A stretch of 6,918 bases of DNA, taken from positions 1 through 6,918 of the forward strand of contig JALNYR010000135.1 in assembly GCA_023229725.1 (NCBI GenBank), read 5' to 3'. Shown one piece after another: positions 6,076-6,918 of this stretch. The notes beneath the pieces are model-generated. The model had not been told where the DNA came from. It made no database searches and was given only the letters and a program-made list of their open reading frames with translations. Source of the stretch: Dehalococcoidia bacterium. Its GTDB lineage: Bacteria > Chloroflexota > Dehalococcoidia > GIF9 > AB-539-J10. Position numbers and translations under genes: made by a program. Position 1 is the stretch's first letter; every line of letters starts with the position of its first letter.

Positions 6076-6681
6076 ATGTCGATTCTCACCGAGCTTTGCC
6101 GCCAGATGGCGAGTTGCCAGGGGTGCGGCCTGGCTCAGCAGCGGACACGGGTTGTGCCGGGAGAGGGAGCTGAGGACGCCGCCATCCTGTTCATCGGCGA
6201 AGCGCCCGGCTTCAACGAAGACCAGCAAGGGCGCCCTTTCGTGGGAGCGGCCGGCGCGTTTCTCGACGAGTTGCTGCTCTCCATCGGTCTTCACCGGCAC
6301 GAGGTGTACATAGCCAACGTTGTCAAGTGCCGTCCGCCCGGCAACCGCGACCCGCTTCCCGGCGAGATTGCGGCGTGCAGGCCGTGGCTGGACCGGCAGA
6401 TAGAGATGATTCAGCCGAAGGTTATCGTGACACTCGGTCGGCACTCTCTGGCGAGATACCTTCCCGACGAAGCCATCGGCAAGGTGCATGGCAAGCCACG
6501 GCAGATGGGCGATGTGCTGTGCTTCCCGATGTACCACCCCGCGGCGGCGCTCCACCAGGCCAGTCTCCGCGGCGTCATCGAACAGGACATGCAGCGCCTG
6601 GCGCACGTATTGAAGGATATGGAGAGCGTAGGGCCGCCCGGTCAAGAATCCGCGGGTGGTTCACAGCTCGCCCTTTTCTAG
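6076..6681 (+). CDS. Family 4 (iron-sulfur) uracil-DNA glycosylase
   Basis: A 201-residue base-excision-repair enzyme that removes uracil from DNA, mostly arising from cytosine deamination. The family 4 signature is complete: GEAPGFNED (41-49) leading into GRPFVGAAG (52-60), and the second active-site motif HPAAAL starting at H154 (YHPAAALH). Four cysteines expected to hold a 4Fe-4S cluster are present: C14 and C17 (CQGC), C85 (VKCRPPGNRDP) and C101 (AACRPW). Length is typical of the family. ATG 6076 has only CAGG four bases upstream as a weak ribosome site, consistent with the near-leaderless promoter just before it. The gap from the PAC2 stop is 33 bases and to the RNase J start four bases. 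The C-terminal tail ends in QLALF, like a QxxLF sliding-clamp-binding motif. Confidence 0.95.
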   Translation: MSILTELCRQMASCQGCGLAQQRTRVVPGEGAEDAAILFIGEAPGFNEDQQGRPFVGAAGAFLDELLLSIGLHRHEVYIANVVKCRPPGNRDPLPGEIAACRPWLDRQIEMIQPKVIVTLGRHSLARYLPDEAIGKVHGKPRQMGDVLCFPMYHPAAALHQASLRGVIEQDMQRLAHVLKDMESVGPPGQESAGGSQLALF

Positions 6682-6685
6682 AGAC

Positions 6686-6918
6686 ATGGATAATCCCGAA
6701 CAAAACACACAACAGACCACCGCAGCTATTTCACAGACTCAGGCTCCTCGTCCTGCCTCGCGGCGCCGGAGAGCGCATAGGAAGTCCACCCAACCCCGGC
6801 TTCGCCTCATCCCCCTCGGAGGACTCGGCGAGATCGGGAAGAACATGATGGTGCTGGAATGCGGTGATGACATCATCATCATCGATGCGGGCCTCATGTT
6901 CCCGAGCGAGGACATGCT
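6686..6918 (+). CDS. rnj: Ribonuclease J, N-terminal part (cut by right edge)
   Basis: The frame from ATG 6686 stays open for 77 codons to the window end. After a basic, Gln/Thr-rich extension of about 38 residues (with RRRRAHRK at 26-33) comes RLRLIPLGGLGEIGKNMMVLE and then DIIIIDAGLMFP, the typical beginning of the metallo-beta-lactamase domain of RNase J, a 5'-3' exo- and endoribonuclease in mRNA decay and rRNA maturation. The catalytic HxHxDH motif lies beyond the edge. The ATG is four bases after the glycosylase stop with no clear Shine-Dalgarno (only AGAG nearby), suggesting translation by coupling. The first 60 bases are visibly less GC-rich than the rest, as is common at initiation regions. 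The protein family is secure; the exact start is less so. Confidence 0.93.
   Translation, partial: MDNPEQNTQQTTAAISQTQAPRPASRRRRAHRKSTQPRLRLIPLGGLGEIGKNMMVLECGDDIIIIDAGLMFPSEDM

Noticed and set aside
6327..6848. Plus-strand frame across the glycosylase/RNase J junction
   Set aside because: Proline/arginine-rich translation with no domain. Both real genes occupy another frame with clear motifs.
6871..6885. ATC triplet repeat
   Set aside because: It simply encodes the Ile run of the RNase J beta-strand before DAG; not a meaningful repeat.

Overview
The window is GC-rich (roughly 60-65% by eye), gene-dense and bacterial. Gene content and protein style (MaoC dehydratase, short SWIM zinc-finger protein, TldD/TldE, PAC2-family protein, family 4 uracil-DNA glycosylase, RNase J) suggest an uncultured Chloroflexota, most likely Dehalococcoidia. 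That placement is inference from family resemblance; no rRNA or other marker is present. I see no tRNA, CRISPR array, insertion sequence, prophage gene or convincing rho-independent terminator. No stretch of 300 bases lacks a gene; the largest gap is about 220 bases, between the HTH gene and tldD.

Layout. (1) 1-149, minus strand: N-terminal part of a MaoC-like acyl dehydratase that runs off the left edge, with a good promoter and Shine-Dalgarno. (2) 246-1631, plus: folC, folylpolyglutamate/dihydrofolate synthase, divergent from the dehydratase gene. (3) 1636-1893 and 2041-2274, both minus: a small SWIM zinc-finger protein and a small MerR/excisionase-type DNA-binding protein. The SWIM gene ends four bases from the folC stop. 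(4) 2499-6042, plus: tldD, tldE and a PAC2-family gene. Their stop and start codons overlap (1 base, then 4 bases), so translational coupling is likely. (5) 6076-6918, plus: a family 4 uracil-DNA glycosylase and the start of an RNase J gene, four bases apart, with a well-placed promoter just before the glycosylase that predicts a nearly leaderless message.

How they may work together. TldD and TldE form a heterodimeric zinc protease that degrades unfolded peptides. Its tight coupling to a PAC2-family protein, a relative of proteasome-assembly chaperones that here ends in a tail of almost pure Glu/Asp, is the most interesting point of the window and suggests a peptide-processing module. The HTH gene is divergent from tldD, and the shared intergenic region carries two inverted repeats built from the same GCGACA half-site, one abutting the predicted tldD -35 box. 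The small regulator may therefore control this operon. The glycosylase and RNase J are DNA-repair and RNA-decay housekeeping genes at the 3' end of the cluster.
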